DNA of 64,000 nt, from contig CAMNTM010000005.1 of NCBI GenBank assembly GCA_946558465.1, positions 106,493-170,492 on the forward strand, in the 5' to 3' direction. Every line of letters starts with the position of its first letter. Position 1 is the stretch's first letter. The stretch is from an uncultured Lachnospiraceae bacterium (GTDB taxonomy: Bacteria > Bacillota > Clostridia > Lachnospirales > Lachnospiraceae). Below, piece after piece: positions 25,655 to 35,344 of the stretch. A program made the translations under genes and the position numbers. A model generated the notes under the pieces. It worked only from the letters and a program-made list of their open reading frames with translations. It ran no database searches and was not told the DNA's origin.

Positions 25655-26929
25655 ATGAGTACAGGATTATGGTGTGTAATGATTGCTACGATAGTAATGC
25701 TTGCACTTATGTTTTTGAATGTTCCTATTTACATTTCAATTTTCAGTGGTTCTATTTTATACTTTTTATTAAATCCGACGGTAAATATCACAATGATGGC
25801 GCAGAGAGTTACCTCCGGCGTAGAAAGTACCTCACTGCTGGCATGTCCATTTTTTATCTTTGCAGGTGTTTTGTTCAATTATTGCGGGATAACAAAGAGA
25901 TTGATGGTATTCTGCAATCTTGTCACCGGGAGAATACATGGGGGACTTGCACAGGCAAATATTCTTCTTTCTACAATTATGGGAGGAATGAGTGGTTCCA
26001 ATAATGCGGATGCAGCTATGGAAGCCAAGATTATGATTCCTCCTATGGTGGAGCAGGGGCTGCCTAGAGATTTTTCGACAGTAATTACAGCCTTTTCCTC
26101 TTTGATTACTCCGCTGATTCCGCCAGGTATCTGTATGATTCTTTATGGTACTTTGGCGGGAGTATCTGTAGGTAAGATTTTTGTGGCTGGTTTTGCAATA
26201 GGAATTCTGATGTGTGTTACGATGATGGCATTTACGGCAGTTGTATCAAGAAAACGCGGGTATAAGCCTACCAGAGACGGAAAAATGAAAAAAGGAGAGC
26301 TTGCAGATGCACTTAAGGTTTCCTGGCCGTGCCTGGTACTGCCCGTTATCATTATCGGAAGTATCCGTATCGGAGTATGTACTCCTTCAGAGGCGGGAGC
26401 CGTGGCGGTAGTGTATGCATTAGTACTTGGCTTCAGCTATAAGGAATTAAATGCAAGGAACTTTGTTTCGGCATTGAAGGAGGGGGCAGTTTCTATCGGT
26501 TCTATTATGATGATTGTGGCAGCCTGTTCCTGTTACTCCTGGATATTAACAAAAGAGCAGGTTCCTCAGATTCTCACAAATGTAATTATGTCGGCGTTTT
26601 CCAGCAAGATTGTTTTTCTGCTTGTCGTAAATTTGTTTATGCTGGTTGTCGGAATGTTTATGGAGGGAGCATCAGCAACTATTATTCTGGCACCTATTCT
26701 GGCGCCTATTGCAGCAAGCTATGGATTAGATCCGGTCCATTTCTGCATGATTGTGACAGTCAACCTTTCAATCGGCGTTCTGACACCTCCGGTAGGGACA
26801 GTTATGTATGTGTCATGTTCTATTGCCGGTGTTAAAATCGGAGATTTTATGAAAGCGGCAATTCCATATTATGGATATATGTTTGCAGTACTTTTAGCAG
26901 TGACATATCTTCCATTGTTCGTATTATAA
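25655..26929 (+). CDS. dctM: TRAP transporter large permease (DctM)
   Basis: A 424-residue permease with about 12 hydrophobic segments. Family marks are PFFIFAGVLFNYCGIT, STIMGGMSGSNNADAAMEAKIMIPPM and VNLSIGVLTPPVGTVMYV. It is the sodium-driven translocation subunit and completes the P-Q-M set. Confidence 0.95.
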   Translation: MSTGLWCVMIATIVMLALMFLNVPIYISIFSGSILYFLLNPTVNITMMAQRVTSGVESTSLLACPFFIFAGVLFNYCGITKRLMVFCNLVTGRIHGGLAQANILLSTIMGGMSGSNNADAAMEAKIMIPPMVEQGLPRDFSTVITAFSSLITPLIPPGICMILYGTLAGVSVGKIFVAGFAIGILMCVTMMAFTAVVSRKRGYKPTRDGKMKKGELADALKVSWPCLVLPVIIIGSIRIGVCTPSEAGAVAVVYALVLGFSYKELNARNFVSALKEGAVSIGSIMMIVAACSCYSWILTKEQVPQILTNVIMSAFSSKIVFLLVVNLFMLVVGMFMEGASATIILAPILAPIAASYGLDPVHFCMIVTVNLSIGVLTPPVGTVMYVSCSIAGVKIGDFMKAAIPYYGYMFAVLLAVTYLPLFVL

Positions 26930-26952
26930 GGGTTGGAGGAAGTGATAAAATT

Positions 26953-28224
26953 ATGAAATCGGTAATACCATTTGGATTTGATAAAATAACAGTAGAACAC
27001 GATTGTATAAAGGCGGTTTTTGATTCTAGGATTGATGAACTACATCAGACGAGATCAGAAGATGAGATTGTTTTGGAGGCGATGGAGCATCCGATTATGA
27101 GTAAGACACTTTCTGAACTGGCACAGGATAAAAAAAAGACAACAATTATCATCAGTGACCACACAAGGCCTGTTCCAAGCAAGCATATTATTCCGTTTAT
27201 GCTCAGAGAACTTCGTACGGCGAATCCGGATATGGAAATTATGCTGCTTGTAGCGACAGGATGCCACAGATTAACAGAGGTTCGCGAATTAACGGAAAAA
27301 TTGGGAGAGAACATAGTACAAAATGAAAAAATCATTGTGCATGACTGCGATAGGGAAGAAGATTTGGTTAATATCGGGAAGCTTCCTTCAGGGGCAGATT
27401 TAATTGTGAGCAGATATGTGCTGGAAGCAGACCTTGTTATCGCAGAAGGGTTTATTGAACCCCATTTTTTTGCCGGGTATTCCGGAGGGCGCAAGAGTAT
27501 TCTGCCGGGAGTCTGCGCACGGAGAACTGTGTTGGGAAATCATTGCAGCAGATTTATTGACAGTCCTTATGCTGTGGCAGGTGTTTTGGAGAATAACCCG
27601 ATTCATACAGATATGGCTGCAGCGGCAAGGATGGCAAACCTGCAGTATATTGTTAATGTGATTATAAATAAAAATAAAGAAGTGGTGGCTGCTTTTGCAG
27701 GAGACGTTATAGAAGCCCATAAGCAGGGATGTGAATATCTTGCCGGTTACTGTAAGGTAAAGATTGACAAAAAACGAAATATTGTTATTACGTCCAATGG
27801 AGGGTATCCTGCAGACCAGAATATTTATCAGGCAGTGAAGGGAATCTGTACGGCGATGCAGGCGGTAAACGACGGAGGAATTATTATTATCTGTTCAGAA
27901 TGCCGGGATGGTACGGGCGGAGAGATGTTTTATCGTAAGGTGAAAGAATGTATAACCATTGAAGATCTGCTGCATGAGATTCGGGCGACAAGTATGGAGG
28001 ATACGATTCCAGATCAATGGCAGTACCAGATTCTTGCGGATGCAATAAAAAAATATAAAATATTATTTGTTACAAATCCAGAGTTGAAAACTACTGTTGA
28101 AGAGATGAAGATGACATATGTCTCTTCCCTGCCCGAAGCAATTGAACAGGCTGAGGCGTATTTTGGGGGAAATGAAGAGATCGCTGTAATTTCTGACGGG
28201 ATATCGACAATTATAGAGAGCTAG
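26953..28224 (+). CDS. LarA-family nickel-pincer 2-hydroxyacid racemase
   Basis: A 423-residue LarA (DUF2088) protein. The catalytic set of Lactiplantibacillus LarA (His108, His174, Lys184, His200) has exact counterparts here at His105 (ATGCHR), His171 and Lys181 (EPHFFAGYSGGRKS) and His197 (GNHCSR), with the same intervals. Such enzymes invert 2-hydroxy acids using a nickel-pincer nucleotide covalently held by the lysine. The cofactor genes larB, larC and larE are not in the window. In this operon the substrate is probably the imported hydroxy acid or a product such as glycerate. Confidence 0.88.
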   Translation: MKSVIPFGFDKITVEHDCIKAVFDSRIDELHQTRSEDEIVLEAMEHPIMSKTLSELAQDKKKTTIIISDHTRPVPSKHIIPFMLRELRTANPDMEIMLLVATGCHRLTEVRELTEKLGENIVQNEKIIVHDCDREEDLVNIGKLPSGADLIVSRYVLEADLVIAEGFIEPHFFAGYSGGRKSILPGVCARRTVLGNHCSRFIDSPYAVAGVLENNPIHTDMAAAARMANLQYIVNVIINKNKEVVAAFAGDVIEAHKQGCEYLAGYCKVKIDKKRNIVITSNGGYPADQNIYQAVKGICTAMQAVNDGGIIIICSECRDGTGGEMFYRKVKECITIEDLLHEIRATSMEDTIPDQWQYQILADAIKKYKILFVTNPELKTTVEEMKMTYVSSLPEAIEQAEAYFGGNEEIAVISDGISTIIES

Positions 28225-28254
28225 TACGCCAGGATTATTGGCATGGAGGCTGAT

Positions 28255-29388
28255 ATGGAAAACCGATACTTTGAAAAGGTAAAAAACCAGAAAGATTTAC
28301 TGGTAGAAAAAGATAGAATAACGGATTTAAATGACAAGAAATGGGCGCATCCGGATGGTGCGGAGCTTTTCAATCTGGATCCCGCTTTGAATGCGCAAAG
28401 CCGTATGATGTATGATCCCAATGTATCTATGGAGGAAAAAATCAGGATCGGCACACAGAAGCAGAAGGGCTATATGGATGAGTGGTGGAGCAGGAAGCAT
28501 TCCTGTGAGGTTGAAGAGCATATTGTTCCAGGCTGCCCGGAGGAACCGGAAACACAGGCAGTTGTATGGGTAGTAAAGCCTAAAACGGCGAGGCCGAAGA
28601 AGAACAGAGTGATGTTTTATGTAATTGGAGGCGGCATCTATTCCGTGAATCCCAATGCATATCCGATAGAGATGCTTTGTGAGAAGTATAATGCCGTGGG
28701 GGTTGTAGTCATTTATCGAATGTCCTGGCAGGCACAGTATCCGGCAGCAATTAATGATCTGCATGCAGGATATCAATGGATGACCGATCATGCAGATGAG
28801 ATTGGCATTCATCCGAATAAGGTAGTTTTAAGCGGCTGCAGTTCAGGAGCGCATCTCGCTTTATCGCTTGCATTTCGTCTAAAACGCTATGGCCATTTTC
28901 CAAGAGGAATTGTGACCGTGTCTGCACAGGTAGACGACAGAGAGCTTGACGGAGAAGGCTGGTATACAGGAATCTATGATACGATTGATGAGCATGATAC
29001 ACTTATGCAGTATCTGGGACGTAATTTCAATTCTGTATTAGTCGGACCGGAAGCAATGCCGAATCATGCGACAGTGGAAGACTGCATAGGATTTCCGCCT
29101 GTTTTTATGCATCAAAGTGAATTGGATCCGGATATTCTCAGAAATCTCGAATTTTATGGGAAGCTGGTAAAGGCAAGAAGCTTTGCAGAGCTTCATCTTT
29201 ACGGAGGTTCTATCCATAATAATTCAGTGTGGGCAGGTATTAAGGCTACTGGAGAATTGAATGCGTATTCCCGTCAAGTGGCGGATTTATATTATAATGA
29301 GATAGAATACTGCTATAAATTTGATCTGAGACGTCCCTGGGTAGTGGATGAATATAAAGAGTTTCTAAGAAAAAAGTTTGATCTGTAA
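28255..29388 (+). CDS. alpha/beta hydrolase (esterase/lipase-like)
   Basis: A 377-residue alpha/beta hydrolase. The nucleophile elbow is GCSSG with Ser196, the acid is probably Asp in SELDPD and the base is His321 in GGSIHNN. The oxyanion motif is YVIGGGIYS instead of HGGG. The first 90 residues (NRYFEKVKNQKDLLVEKD) are an N-terminal extension. The start is ATG 28255, with TGGAGG five bases upstream. It would release an alcohol or acid from an ester in the same pathway; the substrate is not known. Confidence 0.82.
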   Translation: MENRYFEKVKNQKDLLVEKDRITDLNDKKWAHPDGAELFNLDPALNAQSRMMYDPNVSMEEKIRIGTQKQKGYMDEWWSRKHSCEVEEHIVPGCPEEPETQAVVWVVKPKTARPKKNRVMFYVIGGGIYSVNPNAYPIEMLCEKYNAVGVVVIYRMSWQAQYPAAINDLHAGYQWMTDHADEIGIHPNKVVLSGCSSGAHLALSLAFRLKRYGHFPRGIVTVSAQVDDRELDGEGWYTGIYDTIDEHDTLMQYLGRNFNSVLVGPEAMPNHATVEDCIGFPPVFMHQSELDPDILRNLEFYGKLVKARSFAELHLYGGSIHNNSVWAGIKATGELNAYSRQVADLYYNEIEYCYKFDLRRPWVVDEYKEFLRKKFDL

Positions 29389-29403
29389 GGGGGAAAGCGT
29401 ATA

Positions 29404-30708
29404 ATGAAGGTGGAAGTATATAAATACAGAGATTTGGGAATTATCCTGGACCCCGAAAGTGATACAAAGCAGCGGACTGTTATTTTGGTGGGCAAACAGA
29501 CGGTAAAGTGTAATCCAAGACACGCGGTTATATATCTTTCTACAGATAGAATAAACGAAAAGTCACCGAATCTGGAGCTTATGAAGCAGTATTGTTCGGA
29601 ACACAATATCATGCTGGTATGTCCGAAGGACAGCTGTCTGGTGACACTGGAAGCGACATTTCAGTATCTTTTTTCAGAATATTTAGAGCTGAATATTTTC
29701 AGAGATGAGTTGAAAATATGCATATCTGATTCGGAGCAATATGAGAAAGCGGCAGAGTTTTCCTCTTATCTTCTGGATGAATATGATGTTGTAACAGATG
29801 AAGTCAGTATTTTGCCGCTGCAGTCCGGGAATTTCGGAAAGAAGGAAAGTATGAAGAAAATAGGATTTATTGGTCTTGGTATTATGGGAAAGTCAATGGC
29901 CCGTAATTTGATGAAGGCAGGCTATGAGCTTCATATTTATGCGAGAAACAAGGCAAAAGTAGAGGATTTGATTCGTGAGGGCGCTGTATTTTATGATAGT
30001 GTGGCAGAGTGTGTTAAAGCTGTAGATGCAGTAATTACGATTGTAGGCTATCCAAAGGATGTGGAGGAGGTCTATTTCGGCGAAGCAGGTATTTTGGAAA
30101 ATGCAAAGACAGGTGCATATGTGATTGATATGACAACCTCCAGTCCGAAGCTGGCTGCGGATATTTATCGTGAAGCGAAGAAAAAGGGGCTGCACGGTAT
30201 GGATGCGCCGGTGACCGGCGGTGATACCGGCGCCAGGGAAGGTACATTGTCAATACTGGCCGGAGGCGATAAGGAAGATTACGATACCTGTCATAAGCTG
30301 TTTGAAGCAATGGGCACAAATATAAACTATGAGGGACCGGCGGGCAGCGGACAGCATACAAAGATGGTAAATCAGATCATGATTGCAGGAAACATATCGG
30401 GTGTCTGTGAAGGAATCAGCTATGCAAAGGCACAAGGACTGGATATCCCTACTGTATTAAATTCCGTAGCTTCGGGAGCGGCAGGAAGTAAGCAGCTGGA
30501 GGCCTTTGGACAAAAGATTGCGGCCGGCGATTATGCACCTGGATTTTTTATGAAGCATTTTATCAAAGATATGAAGCTGGCTGTAGAAGAAGCAGAGACA
30601 AAGGGTCTTGATTTGAAAGTATTAAAGCAGGTGCTGGCAGATTATAATACATTAGAGGAGGAATACGGCGATTTTGGAACTCAAGCGCTGATTAAATTTT
30701 ATTCATGA
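29404..30708 (+). CDS. 3-hydroxyisobutyrate/tartronate semialdehyde dehydrogenase with N-terminal extension
   Basis: Residues 150-434 are a complete beta-hydroxyacid dehydrogenase: NAD site MKKIGFIGLGIMGKSMA, DAPVTGGDTGAREGTLS, and the catalytic Lys in GSGQHTKMVNQ. This group includes GarR, which reduces tartronate semialdehyde to D-glycerate. The first 149 residues are an unrelated alpha/beta-type segment (VILVGKQTVKC, YLSTDRINEKSPNLE). ATG 29851, with GAAGGAAAG just before it, would start the dehydrogenase alone, so two products are possible. The glycerate kinase gene overlaps its stop by four bases, which supports a tartronate-to-glycerate role. Confidence 0.88.
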   Translation: MKVEVYKYRDLGIILDPESDTKQRTVILVGKQTVKCNPRHAVIYLSTDRINEKSPNLELMKQYCSEHNIMLVCPKDSCLVTLEATFQYLFSEYLELNIFRDELKICISDSEQYEKAAEFSSYLLDEYDVVTDEVSILPLQSGNFGKKESMKKIGFIGLGIMGKSMARNLMKAGYELHIYARNKAKVEDLIREGAVFYDSVAECVKAVDAVITIVGYPKDVEEVYFGEAGILENAKTGAYVIDMTTSSPKLAADIYREAKKKGLHGMDAPVTGGDTGAREGTLSILAGGDKEDYDTCHKLFEAMGTNINYEGPAGSGQHTKMVNQIMIAGNISGVCEGISYAKAQGLDIPTVLNSVASGAAGSKQLEAFGQKIAAGDYAPGFFMKHFIKDMKLAVEEAETKGLDLKVLKQVLADYNTLEEEYGDFGTQALIKFYS

Positions 30709-31847
30709 AAATTTTATTTGCATCAGATTCATTTAAGGGATCTTTGTCATCAAAAAGAATCAATGAGCTGCTAAGAGAAGCGGCGCTGGAAATTTTTCCT
30801 GATTGTCAGACAAAAGGAGTAGAAATTGCAGACGGAGGAGAGGGTACTGTCAGTGCTGTTACGGCAGCGGCCGGCGGGAGGCTGTGCTCTGTTGATGTAC
30901 ACGGACCTTTGATGGAAGATGTCCGTGCTTCCTACGGCGTAATCAGGGAAGATTATGCAGTGATTGAGATGGCGGCGGCATCTGGTCTTACGCTTGTGCC
31001 GGCTGGCTTGAGGAATCCTTTGAATACCTCTTCCTATGGTACTGGAGAGCTGATAAGAGATGCGCTTAAGAAAGGATATAAAAATATTGCTGTTGCGATA
31101 GGAGGCAGTGCGACAAACGACGGAGGAATCGGAGCCATGAAGGCTCTTGGAGTTCGTTTTCTTGACCGGGCAGGAAAAGAGCTGCCGGGAGTCGGTGCAG
31201 ACTTGGAGAAAATAGCGGATATTGATACCGAGGGGCTGTGCAGAGAAATTTCGGATTCTGCCATAACAGTTATGTGTGATGTGAACAATCCGTTGACGGG
31301 GCCAGAGGGAGCAACCTATACATTTGGGAAGCAAAAAGGAGGAACGCCTCAGATTCTTGACCGGCTGGAGCAGGGAATGGAAAATTATGTTTCTATTTTA
31401 AGGGATAGACTAAAGCTTGATATAGAAGCGATGCCGGGTGCAGGTGCGGCGGGCGGTATGGGAGCTGCTTTGTGCGGATTTCTCGGCGCCAGGCTTAAGT
31501 CCGGTATAGAAACGGTTCTTGATCTTATTGGCTTTGATACTCTGCTTGAAGATACAGATCTTGTGATTACAGGGGAAGGACGGATAGACTGGCAGTCGGC
31601 CTTTGGCAAGGTGCCAGGAGGCGTCGGCATGCACTGTAAGAGGAAGAGAATTCCGGTGATTGCAATTGTAGGAGGAATTGGCCCGGGCGCTGAAAGAATT
31701 TACGAATATGGCATTGACAGTATGATATCAACGATAAACGGTGCAATGCAGATAGAAGAAGCGTTAGAATGCGCGGAGGAATTATACAGCCAGGCGGCCA
31801 GACGTGCTTTCCGTATGGTAAAAGCCGGGATGAAGATAAAAAGATAG
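30705..31847 (+). CDS. garK: glycerate 2-kinase
   Basis: A 380-residue type II glycerate kinase, which makes 2-phosphoglycerate from D-glycerate and ATP. Family marks are ILFASDSFKGSLSS at the start, DGGEGTVSAVTAA, AIGGSATNDGGIGAMKALG and ITGEGRIDWQS. Translation is coupled through an ATGA overlap with the dehydrogenase. It is the last gene of the operon and connects the pathway to glycolysis. Confidence 0.93.
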   Translation: MKILFASDSFKGSLSSKRINELLREAALEIFPDCQTKGVEIADGGEGTVSAVTAAAGGRLCSVDVHGPLMEDVRASYGVIREDYAVIEMAAASGLTLVPAGLRNPLNTSSYGTGELIRDALKKGYKNIAVAIGGSATNDGGIGAMKALGVRFLDRAGKELPGVGADLEKIADIDTEGLCREISDSAITVMCDVNNPLTGPEGATYTFGKQKGGTPQILDRLEQGMENYVSILRDRLKLDIEAMPGAGAAGGMGAALCGFLGARLKSGIETVLDLIGFDTLLEDTDLVITGEGRIDWQSAFGKVPGGVGMHCKRKRIPVIAIVGGIGPGAERIYEYGIDSMISTINGAMQIEEALECAEELYSQAARRAFRMVKAGMKIKR

Positions 31848-31864
31848 TATGATATTTTTTTAAG

Positions 31865-31910
31865 CAAGATATGTGATATCCAGCTGTGGAAATTGCATAT
31901 CTTGTTTTTT
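31865..31910 (+). terminator. terminator of the TRAP/glycerate operon
   Basis: Arms CAAGATATG (31865-31873) and CATATCTTG (31896-31904), followed by TTTTTT. Confidence 0.82.
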
Positions 31911-32010
31911 GCGGAAAAATATACAGATAAAGACAGATAAATACTGATATTATAAATACAGTGTGCTAAAATAGGATAATTAGATAAGTACAGGGAAGGA
32001 GATTCAAAAT

Positions 32011-32427
32011 ATGAAATCATATCGTAAGGAGTTACATTTTCATCTGCCCTCAAGGAGAGGACTCGTAAATATTACAGACAAGGTTCAGAAAGCGGTCAAT
32101 GAAAGCGGTGTTAGAGAGGGGATGGTGCTGGTGAATGCCATGAATATTACTGCCAGCGTTTTCATAAATGACGATGAGAGCGGGCTTCATCAGGACTATG
32201 AGAAATGGTTGGAAGGTCTTGCGCCTGAAAAGCCGTACAGCCAGTATAAGCATAATGGCTATGAGGATAATGCGGACGCGCATCTAAAGCGTACAATCAT
32301 GGGGAGAGAGACCGTTGTGGCCGTCACAGAAGGGCGGCTGGATTTTGGAACCTGGGAGCAGATATTTTATTTTGAATTTGACGGGAAGCGTGACAAAAGA
32401 GTTCTGATTAAGATTATTGGAGAATAA
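32011..32427 (+). CDS. YjbQ family protein (UPF0047)
   Basis: A 138-residue YjbQ protein. Marks are [22 protein letters not shown] and the metal-binding His sets, including [14 protein letters not shown] and [12 protein letters not shown]. YjbQ proteins were found to make thiamine phosphate weakly, but their true function is open. AAGGAG precedes the ATG. It lies just after the operon terminator, so it is a separate unit. Confidence 0.88.
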   Translation: MKSYRKELHFHLPSRRGLVNITDKVQKAVNESGVREGMVLVNAMNITASVFINDDESGLHQDYEKWLEGLAPEKPYSQYKHNGYEDNADAHLKRTIMGRETVVAVTEGRLDFGTWEQIFYFEFDGKRDKRVLIKIIGE

Positions 32428-32435
32428 GTCTATTG

Positions 32436-32464
32436 TTGAGATAATAGAAAAGAAGTGGTAAAAT
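32436..32464 (+). promoter_or_regulatory. promoter of the amylosucrase-like gene
   Basis: TTGAGA (32436-32441), 17-base spacer, TAAAAT (32459-32464), about 40 bases before the ATG. Confidence 0.55.
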
Positions 32465-32505
32465 ATATCCAGAGAAAATGATGACATAACAGGAGGAGAC
32501 GTTCT

Positions 32506-34386
32506 ATGCAATTTCCTATCGAATCTTACAGTAAGGAATACAAAGACCGCTTTTTGAAATACTATGATGAGTTCAAATGGCTGTATTATGAGCTTTACAG
32601 CGGGCGTACTGATATGTTTGAGAGTTTATGTGATGAGATGTTCTGCTGGTATAAATCAAGAAAGCCAAAGCTTAAGAAGCTGGATCGTATACGTGAGAAG
32701 GATCCGGATTGGTATAAGGGTAATCAAATGCTGGGTATGATGATGTATGTGGATGCCTTTGCCGAGGATCTTAACGGGGTCAGAAGTAAGCTTAATTATA
32801 TTGAAGAATGTAATGTGAACTATCTTCATCTGATGCCCCTTCTGGATTCACCGGAGGGAAGAAGCGACGGAGGGTATGCAGTTGCGGATTTCAGGAAGGT
32901 GAAGCCGGAGCTTGGGACGATGGAGGATCTGGAAAATCTTGCAGAGGAATGCCATAACAGAGGGATCAGTATCTGTTTGGATTTTGTCATGAATCATACG
33001 TCGGAAGACCACGAATGGGCAAGGAAAGCCAGGCAGGGAGATCCGGAATATATGAGCAGGTATTATTTTTATGATAATTACGATATTCCTGCACAGTTTG
33101 AAAAGACGATGCCGGAGGTGTTTCCGACGACAGCGCCGGGGAACTTTTCCTGGCTTCCGGATATGGAGAAATTCATTATGACTACCTTCTATCCGTATCA
33201 GTGGGATTTGAATTATTGGAATCCGGTTGTGCTCAATGAGATGATTTACAATATGCTGAATCTGGTGAATAAAGGAGTTGATATCATCCGTATCGACGCG
33301 GTTCCTTATATCTGGAAACAGCTGGGAACGAACTGCCGTAATCTTCCTCAGGTTCACAGTATTGTCCGGATTATGAGGATTATCAGTGAGATTGTATGTC
33401 CGGGGGTATTACTTCTTGGAGAGGTGGTCATGGCTCCGGATAAGGTTGTACCGTATTTTGGCAGTGTTGAGAAGCCGGAGTGTCATATGCTGTACAATGT
33501 TACAACAATGGCGACAACCTGGAATACTGTTGCGACAAAGGATGCACTGCTTTTGAAGCAGCAGATGGATGTTGTAAATTCGCTGCCAAAAGACTATGTA
33601 TTTCTGAATTATCTGCGCTGTCATGACGATATAGGATGGGGACTTGACTATTTGTGGCTTATGCAGTTTGGCATTGGGGAGGTAAGCCATAAGAAATATC
33701 TGAATGACTTTCTAACCGGACAATATCCTGGTTCATTTGCGAGAGGAGAGCTGTATAATTCTGACCCGGCGTCCGGAGACGCGAGACTTTGCGGAACTAC
33801 AGCCTCGCTCTGCGGTATTGAAAAGGCGGCTTATGAAAAGGATGATGCGGCACTGGAGCGTGCGGTTCGTCTCGATCTTATGCTTCATGCATATGTGCTT
33901 GTACAATCGGGTATTCCGGTCATCTACAGCGGAGACGAGATAGGGCAGGAGAATGACTATACCTATCATGAGGACCCGAAGAAATGGGCTGATTCCCGTT
34001 ATCTTCACCGTGGGAAATTCCGCTGGGATAAGGAAAAGGAGAGAAATAAGAAGGGAACAAGGGAGCAGAAGATCTTCGATGGTTTAAAAAAGATGGAAAA
34101 GATCCGCGGCGAAAAGCAGGTGTTTGGCAGTCATGCAGATGCGTGGACGATAGCTACCTGGGATAAGTCGATTCTGGGGCTTATACGTGCGAATCATAAT
34201 GAGAAGCTGGTTGCGCTGTTTAATTTCAGTGAGTATGATAAGACTGCGTGGATCAATGAAGATGACGGTATGTATACGGATTTGCTCACCGGGCGCAAGA
34301 TGGAGGCGAAGGGTGTGAATATTCCGGCTTATGGTGTATACTGGCTTTACAAGGAGAAAAAGCATTCAAATGTGGAAACAGTATAG
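32506..34386 (+). CDS. amylosucrase-like GH13 enzyme
   Basis: A 626-residue GH13 enzyme most like amylosucrase/sucrose hydrolase (GH13_4). The N-terminal helical domain (RFLKYYDEFKWLYYELYSG) is typical of that group. The catalytic set is Asp264 (IIRIDAVPYIW), Glu306 (LLGEVVM) and Asp374 (RCHDDIGWG), and LDFVMNHTS and DWY are present. It would split sucrose or a related glucoside and may transfer glucose onto glucan. It is cytoplasmic, without a signal peptide. An AGGAGG site precedes the ATG. The dihydrouridine synthase gene follows or overlaps it. Confidence 0.88.
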   Translation: MQFPIESYSKEYKDRFLKYYDEFKWLYYELYSGRTDMFESLCDEMFCWYKSRKPKLKKLDRIREKDPDWYKGNQMLGMMMYVDAFAEDLNGVRSKLNYIEECNVNYLHLMPLLDSPEGRSDGGYAVADFRKVKPELGTMEDLENLAEECHNRGISICLDFVMNHTSEDHEWARKARQGDPEYMSRYYFYDNYDIPAQFEKTMPEVFPTTAPGNFSWLPDMEKFIMTTFYPYQWDLNYWNPVVLNEMIYNMLNLVNKGVDIIRIDAVPYIWKQLGTNCRNLPQVHSIVRIMRIISEIVCPGVLLLGEVVMAPDKVVPYFGSVEKPECHMLYNVTTMATTWNTVATKDALLLKQQMDVVNSLPKDYVFLNYLRCHDDIGWGLDYLWLMQFGIGEVSHKKYLNDFLTGQYPGSFARGELYNSDPASGDARLCGTTASLCGIEKAAYEKDDAALERAVRLDLMLHAYVLVQSGIPVIYSGDEIGQENDYTYHEDPKKWADSRYLHRGKFRWDKEKERNKKGTREQKIFDGLKKMEKIRGEKQVFGSHADAWTIATWDKSILGLIRANHNEKLVALFNFSEYDKTAWINEDDGMYTDLLTGRKMEAKGVNIPAYGVYWLYKEKKHSNVETV

Positions 34387-34390
34387 CGGC

Positions 34391-35329
34391 ATGAGATATT
34401 ATCTGGCTCCCTTAGAGGGTATTACAACCTACATATACCGGAATGCATATCATAGCTGCTTTGCTCCTATGGATAAGTATTTTACCCCGTTTCTGGTACC
34501 ACACACAAAAAAGGGATTCAGTGCCAGGGAGCTTAAGGAGATTCTGCCGGAGCATAACGAGGGACTATATCTGGTACCGCAGATATTAAGCAATGATGCA
34601 GAAGGATTTCTCCAGACAGTAAAGAAGCTTGAGAGATTTGGATATAAAGAGGTAAATCTTAATCTGGGCTGTCCGTCAAAGACCGTAGTTTCCAAACACC
34701 GCGGCTCAGGCTTTTTGGCAAAACCTGAGGAACTTGAGTGCTTCCTGGATAAAATTTACAGTGAAGCAGAGTCAGAGATTTCCATTAAAACAAGAATAGG
34801 AAAATTTCTTCCGGAAGAATTTGAAGGACTTCTAAAGATTTATAATAAATACCCGGTGAAAGAGCTGATTATTCATCCGAGAGTCCAGCAGGATTTTTAT
34901 AAAAATGTTCCGCGTCTTGAGGTATTTGAAGAAGCAGTCAGGGAAAGTAAGAATCCGCTTTGCTATAACGGAGATATTTTTAAGATCGGAGATTATGAAA
35001 AAATCCGCGGAAAGTTTCCAGAAGTCCAGGCAGTAATGATCGGACGCGGTATCATTGGAAATCCGGGACTTTTGGAAGAGATAAAGGGAGAGGATGCAGC
35101 AGATGCCGGAAGGCTTAAGGCTTTTCATGACAGGATACTGGAGGATTACACGGCACTTGGATTGGGTGATAAGAATGTTCTGTTTAAGATGAAGGAAATC
35201 TGGTGCTATATGGGAGGCTTATTTTCGGGAGGAGGAAGGCTTCTTAAGAAAATAAAAAAAGCGGAGAGAATTATAGATTATAAGACAGCTGCAGATGATA
35301 TTTTTGCACAGTATTTTATGCGGCAGTAA
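34391..35329 (+). CDS. dus: tRNA-dihydrouridine synthase (DusB-like)
   Basis: A flavin enzyme of about 312 residues that reduces uridines in tRNA. Marks are YYLAPLEGITTYIYRNAYH, NLNLGCPSKTVVSKHRGSG with the catalytic Cys, IKTRIG, and VMIGRGIIGNPGL for the flavin phosphate. I placed the start at ATG 34391, which matches the usual N-terminus of the family; ATG 34370, with AAGGAG 13 bases upstream and overlapping the previous gene, is also possible. The YbaK gene follows by 15 bases. Confidence 0.9.
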   Translation: MRYYLAPLEGITTYIYRNAYHSCFAPMDKYFTPFLVPHTKKGFSARELKEILPEHNEGLYLVPQILSNDAEGFLQTVKKLERFGYKEVNLNLGCPSKTVVSKHRGSGFLAKPEELECFLDKIYSEAESEISIKTRIGKFLPEEFEGLLKIYNKYPVKELIIHPRVQQDFYKNVPRLEVFEEAVRESKNPLCYNGDIFKIGDYEKIRGKFPEVQAVMIGRGIIGNPGLLEEIKGEDAADAGRLKAFHDRILEDYTALGLGDKNVLFKMKEIWCYMGGLFSGGGRLLKKIKKAERIIDYKTAADDIFAQYFMRQ

Positions 35330-35344
35330 AGGAGAGATTAGGAT

